Assembly: GCA_029641185.1 (NCBI GenBank)
Contig: JAPWGK010000005.1
Location: forward strand, 2,294,001-2,358,000
DNA from: Pseudofabraea citricarpa
Lineage: Eukaryota > Ascomycota > Leotiomycetes > Helotiales > Dermateaceae
Length of the DNA stretch: 64,000 nt
Direction: 5' to 3'
The notes beneath the pieces are model-generated. The model saw nothing but the letters and a program-made list of their open reading frames with translations. It ran no database searches and was not told where the DNA came from. The position numbers and the translations under genes were made by a program. Of the stretch, positions 23,836-36,378 are shown piece after piece (the first letter of the stretch is position 1; the number at the start of each line of letters is the position of its first letter).

Positions 23836-24481
23836 TCTTTAAGGAAGAGATGAAATCACCCGTACTTTGACGAGGCTATGGGCGAGAACCAACTCCTGAT
23901 AAGCATTTCATTCTCACGAGTGCCATAATTCTTTAGCCCGTTCGTTGTCATAATAAGTGCTCGTTTGATAAACACATAGAAGCCAGAAACGGCAACCTGT
24001 GTACTGGCATGAAAGATGAGTTTCAAAGGCCGAGACTCTCCTGTAATTGATTTGTGTTTGCCTGAAGTATAATCAGCAGGCTCATAACCCTGTTTTTTGC
24101 CTAATGTACCTTGCCAAAAAAGACCATTATCAGATTGCCATGATTGGTCATCAATTGCGAACGTCACAGCCTTGCCAACGCATGCCACTTTTCTGGCTCA
24201 TCGCCTGGATTCCTTTTCCTTCCAAAATGAACGGCCATAAATTGCCATCTAGTCTTTGCTTGCGGTAGGATAGGGTAGACTGTGTTTTAATTTGGAAAGC
24301 CGAGTAATTTCCCGCCAATATCACTCTCGAACATCGTAAGTTCAAACACAGGATTTGAACCCCATTTCTCTATTATTTTTCCTTTTCTTTTATTTGAAAG
24401 GGTGGAGATGATTCCACTAAATCTCGTTTTCTTCAATTCAGATCCGAAGGACCCCGATCTGATCCGTTCCAGTAGTAGTAA
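23836..24481. other. Region between DUF7708 gene and AAA gene, unassigned minus-strand frames
   Basis: The shared 5' region of two divergent genes. Minus-strand frames at 24188-23856 and 24345-24151 encode peptides (GKGIQAMSQKSGMRWQGCDV; DDQSWQSDNGLFWQGTLG) that look protein-like but that I cannot place. They may be a relic gene. No firm call. Confidence 0.35.
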
Positions 24482-27456
24482 ATGAGTAGCAAAGAGGGCC
24501 ATCCACGCGAGGGTAATGAATCCTTAAAGATGAAAGAGGGTCATCGGGAGTCACGCAGTGCCTTGAACACACTGGGGAATGTCGAAAACTTCGAGGCCCA
24601 GTCAGGAGATGAGTTGGGAGCAGAACAAGAATCAGTCAGTTGCACACTGCTAAAAGCCGGTTGCTTTTAACTTATAGAAACGACTCATTCAGATCCAAGA
24701 CCTGTTTCCTTCCAGAGGACTTTCACGTTTCTCTGCCCCCATCTCCGAGCATATCTCTAATTCCGACGACGAGGCTCGTGTTCCTGTCTCTAGCCATGAG
24801 CATGACCCTATTTCCCGCGGGGGTCCGCTAGATAGCCATCTACAACCAAGAGACGCTCCGCTGCACTTCCCCAGCAACGAGCCCCAAGAATGGAAACCTG
24901 GCCAAAATAGTGCCGCTGATGTCTTGAGCAACGAGATACTTGCTGAGTTATCGCTTGTCGCCGCTACAATTAAGCGGGACGATTCTCCCAGAAGAGAGCT
25001 TTTAGATCGCCTGCAAATGCTCGCCAGTTTGACCAGAAGGTTACATGCACAGCACGAGTTACTTAGAGCATCAATCGAACCGCAATCACCTCTCCTGACA
25101 CTTCACAGGGTACGTTGCTCTACTAACGACAGCACGATAGTGACGACGGACCTGCCCGTGTACTCGAGAAACAAATCTCAAGGCCATGACCACCTACAGG
25201 GATATGTCACCATTTCTGACTTGGGAATCTACTTGGAGCGGTACACAACGTCTCCCTTCGTTGATTTCCGCCAATACGAGTGTGGGAAATGCTACCAGCG
25301 TGCATCGTCGGAGCTCTATCGGGAATCATATAGCTCGAAGCCTCAGACTGCCGAGCAGTCTCTCCTGAGAACTTCCATCCGGATATTGTCGCCAGATCTC
25401 TGCTCCGCCTTGAACTCTCTCGTCAGCAGACAGCCGCACGCAGATGTTCGCTTTCCGAAGTTCGATCTGAGCGAAGAGCTCGCGTCTCCTTATCTGTTCT
25501 TCTATCACAACCAAGACATTTTCCAGGCCGAGAGAGAGAAAAAGCAGCCATGCTCAGAGGCCATGGCGCAGTTCGTCGAGCACATCCAGAACAGCATGAC
25601 GGACGAATATGCAGAAGTCGATAAGCTTTTCAGCAGAGGTCTCGTAACGGCTCAGTCTGTGCCGTACCTATTCCACCCGACGACGACGCTCGTCACCATA
25701 GACGGCGGAACATTCAGGGCATACACGCAAATCTCCAGCTTGCAAGAGGCATATGTAAACACGGCAAACGACAGTGAAATGGTATGGACGGTCAAGGCCG
25801 GGACCTGGACGTACGACGGGTCGTTTCGGAAGACGGCAAAGCACTTCAAAGTGAAGTACGGCCTGCCTAACGATCCGGCGATTCCCGTCATGAACATCCA
25901 CAGTCTGCTTATATACCCCCTTCGTTTTGCCAAACCAGCCATCGGCCAGCCTCTGAGAGAGCGGGGGAAGAAATTCTGGTCGTGTAGAACACCTCGCTAT
26001 GTGACATACACCGGGAGGGATTACACGGGCCAGCAGGCATTTGTATGTACACGCTCCTCCCTTCCCCGCTTGCATAGATTGACTCTTTCTGCTATCTGTA
26101 AAGACAGACTCGCGCTTCATGGTTGATATGGGCACATATCAGCTCTTGCACCCGAACGAGAACCGCTCCTTGACGGACACGCTCGAGAGCAACATAACGC
26201 TGGATACGACAGACGAGACAGAGCTAGATGATGACTTCTTCATGCTGCTTCCACCTAACCTCTTTGCCTTCCACATGCACGAGAAGAAGTGGGGTACGTA
26301 TGCACCTCAGTCCAGCAATGTGAACGAATGGTCCTGATGCGTAGTCTAGTAAATCTCCACGTTGAGCTAATCCGTCCGATCCGGTGGCAGAAAGAGTCAT
26401 TCGACAGTTTAGTGATTGATGGCGATACGAAGGAACTTATCATTGCGCTGATAACAAACAAGCTCGAAGCTGACAAGGCTACCGATCTGATGGTGGGTAA
26501 GGGCAATGGATTGATCATACTACTCCATGGGTATATATTCAATCTTCTAGATAAGTGCCGAGATCAAAGATTAACCGCCCCCAGTGGTCCAGGTACAGGG
26601 AAAACTTTGACAGCGGAAAGGTGAGAAATCAAACCCGTTAAAATGTAAACAGAGTTCTTAAAACTATTGCAGCGTTGCAGAAATTGCTGAAAGACCTCTC
26701 TATCGCGTAACTTGCGGAGATATTGGAACAAGTGCTACTGATGTTGAAAAGGTAAGCAGTGATTTTGGAGCGAGGATTAAGGAGGGCTAGTTTTCTGACT
26801 TTGACAGTATCTGGAGACGGTTCTGAATCTTGGGAAGATGTGGAACTGCGGTCTGCGTGATCTCCCCAACATGCTTCCACTATGCTGACTGAAGAAAGTT
26901 GTCCTCCTGGACGAAGCAGACGTGTTCCTCGAGCAACGCACTCTCGCTGATATGGAGCGTAACGCTCTCGTCTCGGTATTCCTACGCGTCCTCGAATACT
27001 ACGATGGTAAGTACATCTCGCTCGACAGACGTCGACAAACACTGAGGCAAACGAACAGGAATCTTGGTCCTGACGTCGAACCGCGTGGGGACTTTCGACG
27101 AAGCGTTCAAGTCCCGAATCCAACTGGCACTGCACTACGAGAACCTCACGCGGGACCAGCGATCAAAGATCTGGGCTCAGTTCATTCAACGGCTCGCAGA
27201 GATAGAGTCCGGGTCCGTCGATACCATCAATCTTGCTGAGCATGTCGAGGAGCTCGCCAAGCTCGAGATGAATGGCAGGGAGATCAGAAATGCGCTGACG
27301 ACTGCGCGGCAGCTGGCGGCTTACAAGAAGGTCAAGATGAATTTTGATCACCTCAAACATGTCATAAAAGTCGCAGGGAAGTTTGAGAGGTACTTGCAAG
27401 AAGTCATGGATGGGATCACAGATGATGAGCTTGCACGAGACAAAGGTGTCAGATGA
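24482..27456 (+). CDS. DUF7025-type AAA ATPase, 9 exons
   Basis: Nine exons reconstructed: 24482-24634, 24693-26042, 26104-26293, 26350-26530, 26585-26620, 26673-26751, 26808-26850, 26899-27006 and 27059-27456. They total 845 codons plus stop with every phase agreeing; the acceptor of intron 1 could instead be 24677. The N-terminal 150 residues are polar. The middle is the fungal DUF7025 region (VPYLFHPTTTLVTIDGG, MNIHSLLIYPLRFA). The C-terminal AAA module has GLIILLHG then GPGTGKTLTAES (Walker A, about residues 625-635), YRVTCGDIGT, VVLLDEADVFLEQR (Walker B, about 678-691), LTSNRVGTFDEAFKSRI (sensor and Arg-finger region) and NGREIRNALTTAR (sensor 2). Probably an ATP-driven remodeller; substrate unknown. 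All catalytic residues are intact. It is head to head with the broken DUF7708 gene. Confidence 0.9.
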
Positions 27457-28944
27457 TGAATTAGTTTGCTTCGTGCATTGTGGCAGGTCTTATTTCCTAT
27501 CGTATAAAATTCTCCACCTTACGAAAATCTTGCTTCTTACTATCTGCTATCCCACAAGACTAGCCTGGTATATATACCTATATATATAGCGCATACTAAT
27601 TTCCTTAGCTTCGTTAATATCATAATTCCAAACCCCCCCCAACTGAGTGAGACATGCAGCCCCCACGCCCTCTCCCCTAATAAAGGGATATATCGCACAG
27701 GCGAGCATTCCGAAGCGAGCATTTCGCAGCGAGCATTTTGAAGCGAAGAGGAGTGACGAAACAAGCACTGACAACAGCAGCCTCCAAGCCGATCGGTCGC
27801 AGCACGACGTCTATCAACAACACGAATTTCCGATGCAGAAAGCCGCAGGATCCGTTAGGAAGCTAGCAGGCCACGGTGCGAAATCCGTCTGAGGACAAAG
27901 AGCCGAAGTGGTGCGACTGAGCAAGCGGTTCATAGTGGGCGAGGAAGGAAGATGTCGGTCGCACAGCTTTCGCAATAGTCACAGAATGGTTAGAGGAAGA
28001 GGGGGAGAGGAAGAGGGAGGGAGGATGGGAGGGGTTTATATATGCCTGTCGCCTCGCATCTGGGGGCATAGGGGGTGTGTGGGTATAGAAATCAAGTAAC
28101 CCTCGAAAACAGAAAATTGATTCACGAGACTGTGATTCACGAACCACGACATGAAAATCCCACAAGATGAGATCAGAATACCAGAGATGAAGGTCTAAAG
28201 CAAGCAGCAAGCAGCAAGGAGCAAGACAGTAAACAGGGTTTGTAAATCTTTCTTTCTTTCCCTCTCTCTCTGGATTTTCACCCGTCAGTTGCTATTACCT
28301 CCACCCTCCTTTAAACCTTCTACAGATATCATACAAAAAAACCTCCCCTCCTACTTCCCCCGTCAACCTAATAATTAAAACAGACACAAGGTGTCTCACC
28401 GTCCCACCATCTCACCACCTCTGCTCCACCTCTTCTTTAGACAGAAGAGGAAAAGAGAAAAAGAGAAAAAAAGAGGAAAAGGCTAAGCTTGCAAACCCAA
28501 ACCCAAACCCATCCCATCCTATCCGTTCCATCCATTCCATTCCCATCCCGTTCCAGCCATCCCGCTATGCGATGCAGAGCAATACAAGAAGAATGCAGTG
28601 TGCAAAAACAAAAACAAAAAGTATGCAAAGGCAAGCAGGTGAAAGAGATAAGAAGAACGCCCAGTTTCCATTTCCCCTTGTTCATTGACCTGTTGAATCC
28701 TCGCTAGCTCGCTCGCCATGTTTTCATTTAATGTCTAAAGGTATCCATCCATCCATCCTATCCATCCATCCCTATCCGGATACCTTCGGAAAAGTAAAGA
28801 CGAAAAAAAAAGTGTCAGAGAGAGAAAGAGAGATTATTCTAACTGTGGTGATGTATGCATGCTAAATTCGAACCACCACCGCCCGCTCCGATTGAAAGCA
28901 TTAACGCCGAATGATATCCGTGAACAAAAAGGCTGAATGCCAGA
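27457..28944. other. Intergenic between convergent AAA and MOT1 genes
   Basis: About 1.5 kb with many low-complexity tracts: a C-run near 27632, a 14-bp repeat at 27701-27748, G/A-rich 27990-28040, CT-rich 28245-28275, ACCC/ATCC repeats 28495-28560 and CCAT repeats 28743-28770. No gene is supported. Confidence 0.5.
27701..27748. repeat. 14-bp tandem repeat, about 3.4 copies
   Basis: Units GCGAGCATTCCGAA, GCGAGCATTTCGCA and GCGAGCATTTTGAA, followed by a partial GCGAAG. Copies differ mostly by C/T changes, GC-rich in an otherwise mixed region. Confidence 0.85.
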
Positions 28945-31900
28945 TTATTTCAGACTCTGAATGAATCCATCGAGGTTGAATTCCTCCTCGTATTGTTTAT
29001 CGTCCCATAATTCGTCCAGATCATCTGCCCAAGCTTTCTTGCCCTTCTCGCGTACCTCGCCCGTAGCATCCACCATATCCTCTTCATTTTCAGGTCCCGG
29101 TTTGTCAAGTTCGGGAGCTGCATCTCCGAGGTTGAATAGATCCAGGATCTGATCGGTTTCCATTGTACCAAGTCCGGCATTTTGTTGATTGACCACTGTA
29201 GATGCGACATCGATCTTGAAGCGTTGAAGACTAAACTTATTAGCAAAGGAACTTCGTTAAGAGCAAAGAATACTTACGACATGATCTTCTCTTCCAAAGT
29301 TCCACGGGTGATCAGACGGTAAACATTAACCACCTTCTTCTGACCAATTCGATGGGCTCGATCCATGGCTTGCAAATCCTTCTGTGGATTCCAATCGTGC
29401 TCAACAAAGATGACTGTGTCTGCACCAGTCAAGTTCAATCCAAGACCACCAACGCTAGTTGTGAGTAGCAAGCAGTCGTAGCTAGGATCACTATTAAACT
29501 TATTGACGATGTCTTGGCGCTTGCTTGCATCAACAGACCCATCCATACGCAGGTATTGAACCGATGGCAACATCTTTTTCAAAACATCATTCTGGACCAT
29601 GTCAAGCATCTCCTTCATTTGACAGAAGATAAGTGCGCGATGCGGGGAAACGTAATTTGTTTCGGTCGTGAGTTCACCTTCGGCAGATGGTTCGACACCA
29701 ATTCCACAGTCCACAAGTAGATCGCGAAGAGCTGTGAGCTTTGGAGCATGAGCAGGATCGCGAAGACTGCTGCCTTGTTTCTTCAGAAGAGCTTGAGTGT
29801 CCTCGTATTGCTTGTGGCCTTCTTTCATGACCAAGGCAGGTGAGTTGCAGAGCTTACGCATGTATTGAAGAGCTTGGAAGATGTGTTGTTTGCCTTCCTT
29901 ATCGCCGCTAGCAGCTTTCTCAGCAAGAGTCTTTCCTTCTTTCTTGGTGAAATCCTCGAAAAGCTTCTTTTGAAGGTCGCTGAGATCACAGTAGTAGTTT
30001 TGCAGAATCTTAGGTGGAAGATCGTCGAGGACTTCTTCTTTCAGACGTCGAAGAAGGAAGGGGAGGACCTGCTTGTGAAGAGCTTCAATAGCCAACGCAC
30101 CAGCTTCTTGCTCCTTGGAGGATGATTTGCTGAATCGACTAGCAGCAATAGGTTTAGCAAATCGATCGAGGAAGACCTTTTCATTGCCAAGGAAACCAGG
30201 CATGAGGAAATCGAAGAGGGACCACAGTTCCAACACGTTGTTCTGAATAGGAGTGCCGGAAAGAATAAGACGGTGATTGCTCTGAAGACTCTTGACAGCT
30301 ATTGTGACCTTTGCTCGAGGATTCTTGATCAAGTGACCTTCATCAAGAACAAGGTAATTCCAGTTGAGCGGGGTAAGAACGTCAGCGTCGTTACGGCAGA
30401 TATCATAAGATGTAATGATGATATCAGACTTTCCTAGCTGATCTCTCAAACGTTGACGATCAGCTGGTGGTCCGACGTAGGCTGTGCAAGTGAGGAAAGG
30501 TGCATAGGTCTTGATTTCTTGTTGCCAATGACCAGAAAGTGTTGGTGGACAGACAATGAGAGAAGGCATTCTTCTCTGGTCAGGTGATCCGGTCTTGGCA
30601 AACTCCTCGGCTCTCATATGATGGTCACTAGCAACCATACACAAAGTTTGTAACGTCTTTCCGAGACCCATGTCGTCGCAAAGAATACCGTGGAGATGGT
30701 ATTTATTCAAGAAATTGAGCCAGTTGACACCCTCCTGCTGGTATGATCGGAGCGTGGCATTGATGGCGACAGGCAATTGGAACTCTTCCACCTTCTTTGG
30801 ATCTAGAAGCTGGCCAATGAATGCACGTTCTCGATCACGACCCTTCAATAGTTCTTCTGACATTCCTGGGGGATCTGGAATTCCTGCTTCAAGTGGAACA
30901 AGTTTGACCAGAGTAGCAAAGGTAGTTGTGGCAATCTGTCGCACATCTTGATCCGAATCACTCATTCGACCAAGAACTGGAACAATGAGGAAGATGACAT
31001 AAGGAAGGATACTGTCGCCCATGACAGCAATGAGATGGTAAATCGCCTCAATGACACCTTGTCTGAAGTGCAAATCAACCGGATTACTGATTGAAGGCAA
31101 GACGTTCTCAACCAACATGGTCATAGCACCCACAGTTATCACACTGCAGACTGTGGCGAGACATTTCGCCGCCATGTATCGGAAGACAGAAAGCGCAGAA
31201 TGAAGTGCCTTGATAACCAAAGGTAGTAGTTCCATGACGAAGGGATGCAGGGAATCGCTGAGAGTAGGTGTTAAGGCTCGAAGAACCGACATGGCATCCA
31301 CAGCTTCCTGGCCCAACTCCACAGGTGTTGCGGCAACGTCTCTACCCGAATTATCTGCGAAAAGCGTCTGGAGCGGGTTGACGATGAGTGACTTAAGCGT
31401 CGGAACTTTGTTGAAGAGTTCAGCACCAAAGATACCAGAGAGTTGCTCTAGGGCCTCTTTTGCACCACGCCGCATGATTCTTGCTTCCTTGGCTTCTCTA
31501 GCGAATTTGGCCGCATCGGGGTGGTCTTTTCGATCTTCTTCTTTGCGAAGAGACAGAACGTTGATGGTAATTTGTGAATTTGGTTGGAACTCAGGTGTCT
31601 CGGATGTGTCAACACAGCAGAACTTTGCCAGATTCGAGACCACCTTTTGTGCTGGAGCAGATCGGCCACCTTGGGCAAATAACTCGATGAGACGTGCCAT
31701 GGAAAGAGCCGAGCGTTGTTGTAGCTCCAGGTTCTCTTCCTTCTTGACACTATCCATCATGCCCTTGATAATGTGGGTGGGTTTCTTTGGTGACACCTTC
31801 ATAGCTACCAAAGCACTAGCGGCAGCTGCCTTGATACGGATATCGCGTTGGTCTTTGATTGCTTTGGCGGTATCGATTATCGAGATAACATTCTCTCTAG

Positions 31901-34825
31901 CTTCTGACAAGCCTTGTGTCGCTATCAACCGTTGACCAGGAGCCATGGCTTTCTTCAATCTATCGTAATCTTCATTTACACATTTATCGGCGGTCTGAAT
32001 CGAAAATGCGTCAGGTCCTGCATCTGGTTCGCCTTTGACCACAACAGCCAGCGCTGGTAAGCGACCTTGAGATACTTTCCCAACGTCACGGAATGTATTA
32101 AAGAGTTGTGAGCACTGAGCTCGGACGAGTTGAGTGTAGCTAACAAGATCGCGATAATGCATGGGTCGGTCTGACTCAATAGTCTTAAGAAGAGTCTCGA
32201 CGAAACGCGAAGATTGCGCAGGGCTGGCACAGTTCTTAGCATATTCATCAATTATGATGTTTGCAGTAAGTTGTGTGGTTGAGAAGGGCGATGATATTCC
32301 TGGAACGATACCAGCATCATATGCTCCAAGAGCATCCGCAGGTACGAGTGACATGATCAAACCCATAGCACGTGCCGCAGAGACACGAGATCTGATGAGA
32401 ATATCCATTCCTACCAAATCAACATCGCCTTGCATCATATGGCCATCCACGTCATGGCTTGGCGACGTCGGTGTTGGCTCAACCACTTTTGTAGACTTAC
32501 GTCGCTTCTTAGCAGGCGGGGTGCCGTTAGTAGGTGACACAGGTTGGCCATTAGTATTAGTCGGTAGCACGCCACTTGGTAAAGTGTAAGTGCTACCTGA
32601 GGGTTTCTGGAACAAGGTTGCGTTCATTGGAAGTGGGTGTCTCGAAACACCAATTGGATGAAGGGTTAGTTGCATTAGAGCATCAATATGTGGTGAGAAC
32701 TCAGCTGCCAACTTGTGTCCATCCTTAGAAAGGTATGTCACTAATGCTGACCACACTTCTAAAGACAGCTGTAGGGTATCCTCGTTTCGTTCGACAAGGA
32801 TATTCTGGAATATCAATCGCAGTATCTTGCCATTTAACCAGTCTCGCGTGCCCTCTCCTTCAATATTGACAAAGGTCAGGAGAGCTCGGAGCACAGCTGA
32901 TCGGACAGAGGTGATGGTGTGTCGCAAGAAAGGATAAAGACGAGGCACCAGGAGCCCGAAAGACTGTTCGGAATCTCTAGCAGCATTCTTCTTCATCGCC
33001 TCGAGAACCTCTGGGAAACTGCAGAGCTTGGCAAGGAGATCCATAATCTTTCCAGTACTAGCACTTAGATCATCACCAAGGTTCGAAAGACATTCCCAGA
33101 CAATATTGATCAGGTCATCCAAAGCTTCTGGTCGCAAGTTCACAAATTCTTTTGCAATTGGGATAAGAGTCTGGGCGCTGACAGAGCGAACATCGTCATC
33201 CCAATCGCCCAAGCCTTTCATTACAGCACGGATAACTTGGTCAATGAGGTCGCTATCTCTCAAGAGAAGATCATTCCGAACCGAGACCAGGTAACGTAGA
33301 CCAATCATTCCACCATGGCAAACAGTCCACATGTTCTTTTCAATATTAAGATCATTTTGCATGACCATTCGATAAAGAATGCGCTGTACCGAGTAGACTG
33401 TAGTGGCTGGGAGATGACTGAGTAAGACTCCGAGGGTCATGCCCACACTCTCTCGAATTGGCGCGACAACGCTATCTGACACGTAATCGCCAAATCGATC
33501 CAGCATCAAGACTGAACAAATGCGGCAAGCAAGGTCGTCAAGCCATCGTCGGTTAAGTACGTCGTTCTGCGCGCGAGTTTTGCGTCGTAAGCGACCGGCT
33601 CCGGCACCGTGAACCTTAACGATCTCACGAAGCCCCATTGCCGCACCGTGTCGAATATCCCACTGCGGATCAAAGAGATCAACCATGAGAAACTCGCATA
33701 AGCGCTCATATGGCCATTCCGCTCCTGCTGTTTCGTCGTCGGTTTCTAGCTCCGATTTGATGGGCAAGACGGGTCCCTTGAATTCCGAAACTACTTTGGA
33801 GTCCTCGTCGACTTCTGCACTTCTTTCGAGCGAGAAGTAGTCGGCGACGCCGTTCTTGGAGTCCTCTGGGCCATCCGCCATGACGGTATCCTGGCCATTC
33901 GAAGATTCAGAGTTCATGGTGCTCGAACGGCGAACTGAAAGATCCACTAGCCTGTTCTTGCCAATGGAAGATTGAGCCTCTCGCTTCCTCTTCCGCTTTA
34001 GCTGATTCAGTTGCCGGGCACTCAGACCAGTCTCTTCCGACGGCGTGGCCGGAGGTTTTCCGTTTGTCGGATGGTGTCCATTCGAGTTGTTGGAGTGAGG
34101 CGACGCCCCATTCTGTTTTACTGGCGGCGGCGGCGGCGGCGGCTCAAACTGAGGGCTCTCAGCACGGTACGGTCCTAGCAAGCCTAGACGACCAAGGAGA
34201 GTCTTCTTCTGATGGGCCAGGCGTTGTGCCGGGTCCAACGCAGCCAGAGCATAATCGAAGTCTTTACCGCCGCCTCTCAGGAGTTCTGTGCCATACTTGA
34301 GGATCATTGTGATGTCGAGGGTGTCCAGGCTCAGCTGGCCATCAGCAAGAGGTGTTGGCTCCTCGACCTCTTCCTTCTTGACGCCATCTTCCTCTTTCTT
34401 GGGTTCAATCTTGGTGGAGCCGCCATCACCATCATTGGGGTCGTAGAGTTCGGCGTTAGCGACGATGCCTCCGAGTGCTTTGGCGGCCGCTATTCTGGTT
34501 TCCCATGTCTTGTTGCGGAGATAGGGTACTACTCGAGTGAGCAGGTTAAAGAGTTCTTCAGGATGGGCCTTCTGAACATCGGCCAATTGCTGGGCTGCGG
34601 TGTTCCGGATCAGCGCGGTGCTCCCAGTCTCCAGGAGGCTAAAATTGATGGTCAGTTGCGGGCCAAGCCGTGGGTGCAGAGGATTACTCACGTGACCAGT
34701 CGATCTAAGCTATATCATGTGATCAAAGTCAGTAACGGGGAAGGTGGAAGTCGGAAGTCGTGACATGCATGATGGATAGATTGGGACGTGGGAGGGAGGG
34801 ATGGATGTGCTTACCGCGAAGCCAT
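28945..34825 (-). CDS. MOT1: MOT1/BTAF1: TBP-associated Snf2-family ATPase
   Basis: Four exons on the minus strand: 34825-34815, 34709-34692, 34638-29278 and 29230-28945 (introns 105, 53 and 47 nt), giving 1891 aa, close to the family's usual 1850-1900. The tiny first two exons restore the conserved start MASRLDRLVTLLETGST. The N-terminal 1200 residues are HEAT repeats with the TBP-contacting region and acidic and Ser-rich insertions. The C-terminal Snf2 motor has DDMGLGKT (about residue 1329), the DEGH box (about 1442), and SVGGLGLNLTGAD and DRAHRIGQ (about 1740-1775). The last exon gives the acidic WADDLDELWDDKQYEEEF tail. Mot1 uses ATP to strip TATA-binding protein from DNA in the nucleus and so represses or redistributes transcription. 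It diverges from the Ark1-type kinase. Confidence 0.97.
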
Positions 34826-36378
34826 GGCAGTGTATTTGTATTAATCGCGTCAAAACAAAACCACAGGTGGATGTAGCTGGGTAAATAAAGCCATGGGGCA
34901 AGTCGCAAGAAGAGCTTACGCGTCGGGGTGGGATTTACAATTTATAGAGTGTGAATGTTGATGGATGGCGATGGCGATGGGTGGTGGTGGTTGTGAATGT
35001 GGTTTTCTGGGTTTGGGGATTTGGATTTTGGTTTTGGCGATTTGGCGAGGCTGAGGGCGAAGATGAGCCAGCCAGGTCAAGAAGACTGGAGAGGAGCGGG
35101 CCTTTATGTACCTCCTCGATGGGTCGCTCTTCTGTCGCTATTTTCTCGCTTATTCACTAGCGCCGCTGGTGCACATCTGCCAATGTGGAGGCAGAAGAGA
35201 GAGAGAGAGAGAGAGAGATCCATCTCCACCAACACCAACACCAACACTACTACCACCAGCGCCTGGCGGTTGAAGCTATTCACACCCATTCACCATCAGG
35301 GGATTCACAGGTGCGGTCATCATGCTCATCCTCATCATCCCCATCCCCATCCTCATCCGCTGTGGTCGCAGGGATTTCTGGTCGACCCGGCCAGCCTTTT
35401 TGCCACATGCATCGAAATAAGCGGCCGTCAGGGGTGCAGCACTGAAATCCGTGGCCTGTCATAGGGTAAGTGCAGTGCTCAAAGACAACGGACGGCTACC
35501 TGCGAACGACGAACGCTTTCACTCCAGGTTCTTTGTTGTGCCTGGTTATGAGCATGGCTATCGGTACAGCTGTTCCACAAGACAAGACAAGATAGGACAA
35601 GACGAGACAGAGCGGAAGGCTGAAGGCTGAAGGCTGGCTCACGGCTGAAGCACCAGCAGCCACCTCGCCCGAAGATGATACCTATCCTCTTTTGGAGTGG
35701 CACGTGACACTGAATGCCCGGCGGAGATCAACAGTACGAGGTAGTCGTCCTTCAGCCAGCCAGCCAGCCAGCCTTGTGCGAGAGTAGGTACAGGAGAGTA
35801 GAGCAGTCATCAGTCAGTGTAGGTACCTAGTAGGCAGCACTATACTGTCACCATCATCATCATCACCATCACAATCACAACACCTGTACCTCCTCCCAAT
35901 GCACGTGTTCAATCCAACAACAAGCCACAAGGCTGTCACATACGAAGTCCCGTCGCATCCTCATCCTCATCCTAAATGATCTTCCACCCAGTCCAGTTTT
36001 TATGTTTCACCAGCCATCCGCTGCACCCTGGCCTCTCACATGACCAGAACCAGAGTTATGAAAACGTTGTGACCCTGAAACCTGCACCGCGTGCATAAAG
36101 TTGTCCCAGCAGACCGTGGAGCGGCCGCTAAACCCTCTTCGGCCTATCCATCATGCTGGCGACAACTACGTATCGACGAACCTCGAACTTCGCAGCAGCA
36201 GCATGTAGAGTATGCGCTTGCAAGAACCCACCACCACTTCATTTTCCTTTTTCTCACACTCCAGCCCACCCTGCCATCACTCACCAGACCTGCGCCAAAC
36301 CTCTGAACACCTCTCAATGCGGTGACTTCGAACTCTCAACCCCAAACTCCATCACCGTGCTGCGGCCTGGCCGCCGCG
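34826..36378. promoter_or_regulatory. Divergent promoter region of MOT1 and Ark1-type kinase
   Basis: About 1.55 kb between two divergent starts. It contains a GA dinucleotide run (about 35195-35218), CACCAA repeats (35222-35250), CATCCTCATC-type repeats (35326-35360), GACAAGA repeats (35580-35610), an AGCC tetranucleotide run (35754-35772) and CATCAT/CACCAT runs (35850-35880). No convincing coding frame. Core promoter elements cannot be placed with confidence. Confidence 0.5.

Noticed and set aside
24345..24375. tRNA-like T-arm (TTCAAAT) on the minus strand
   Set aside because: The flanking bases do not pair into a 5-bp T-stem and no acceptor or anticodon arm is found.
28860..28885. tRNA-like GGTTCGAAT on the minus strand
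   Set aside because: No paired T-stem and no cloverleaf partner sequence nearby.
31210..31935. 241-codon plus-strand frame
   Set aside because: It lies antisense inside MOT1; it has no domain and is a codon-bias shadow of the real gene.
36322..36378. Upstream extension of the Ark1-type kinase from 36322
   Set aside because: The extension begins with GTG, not ATG, and adds residues not expected in the family; ATG 36379 is preferred.
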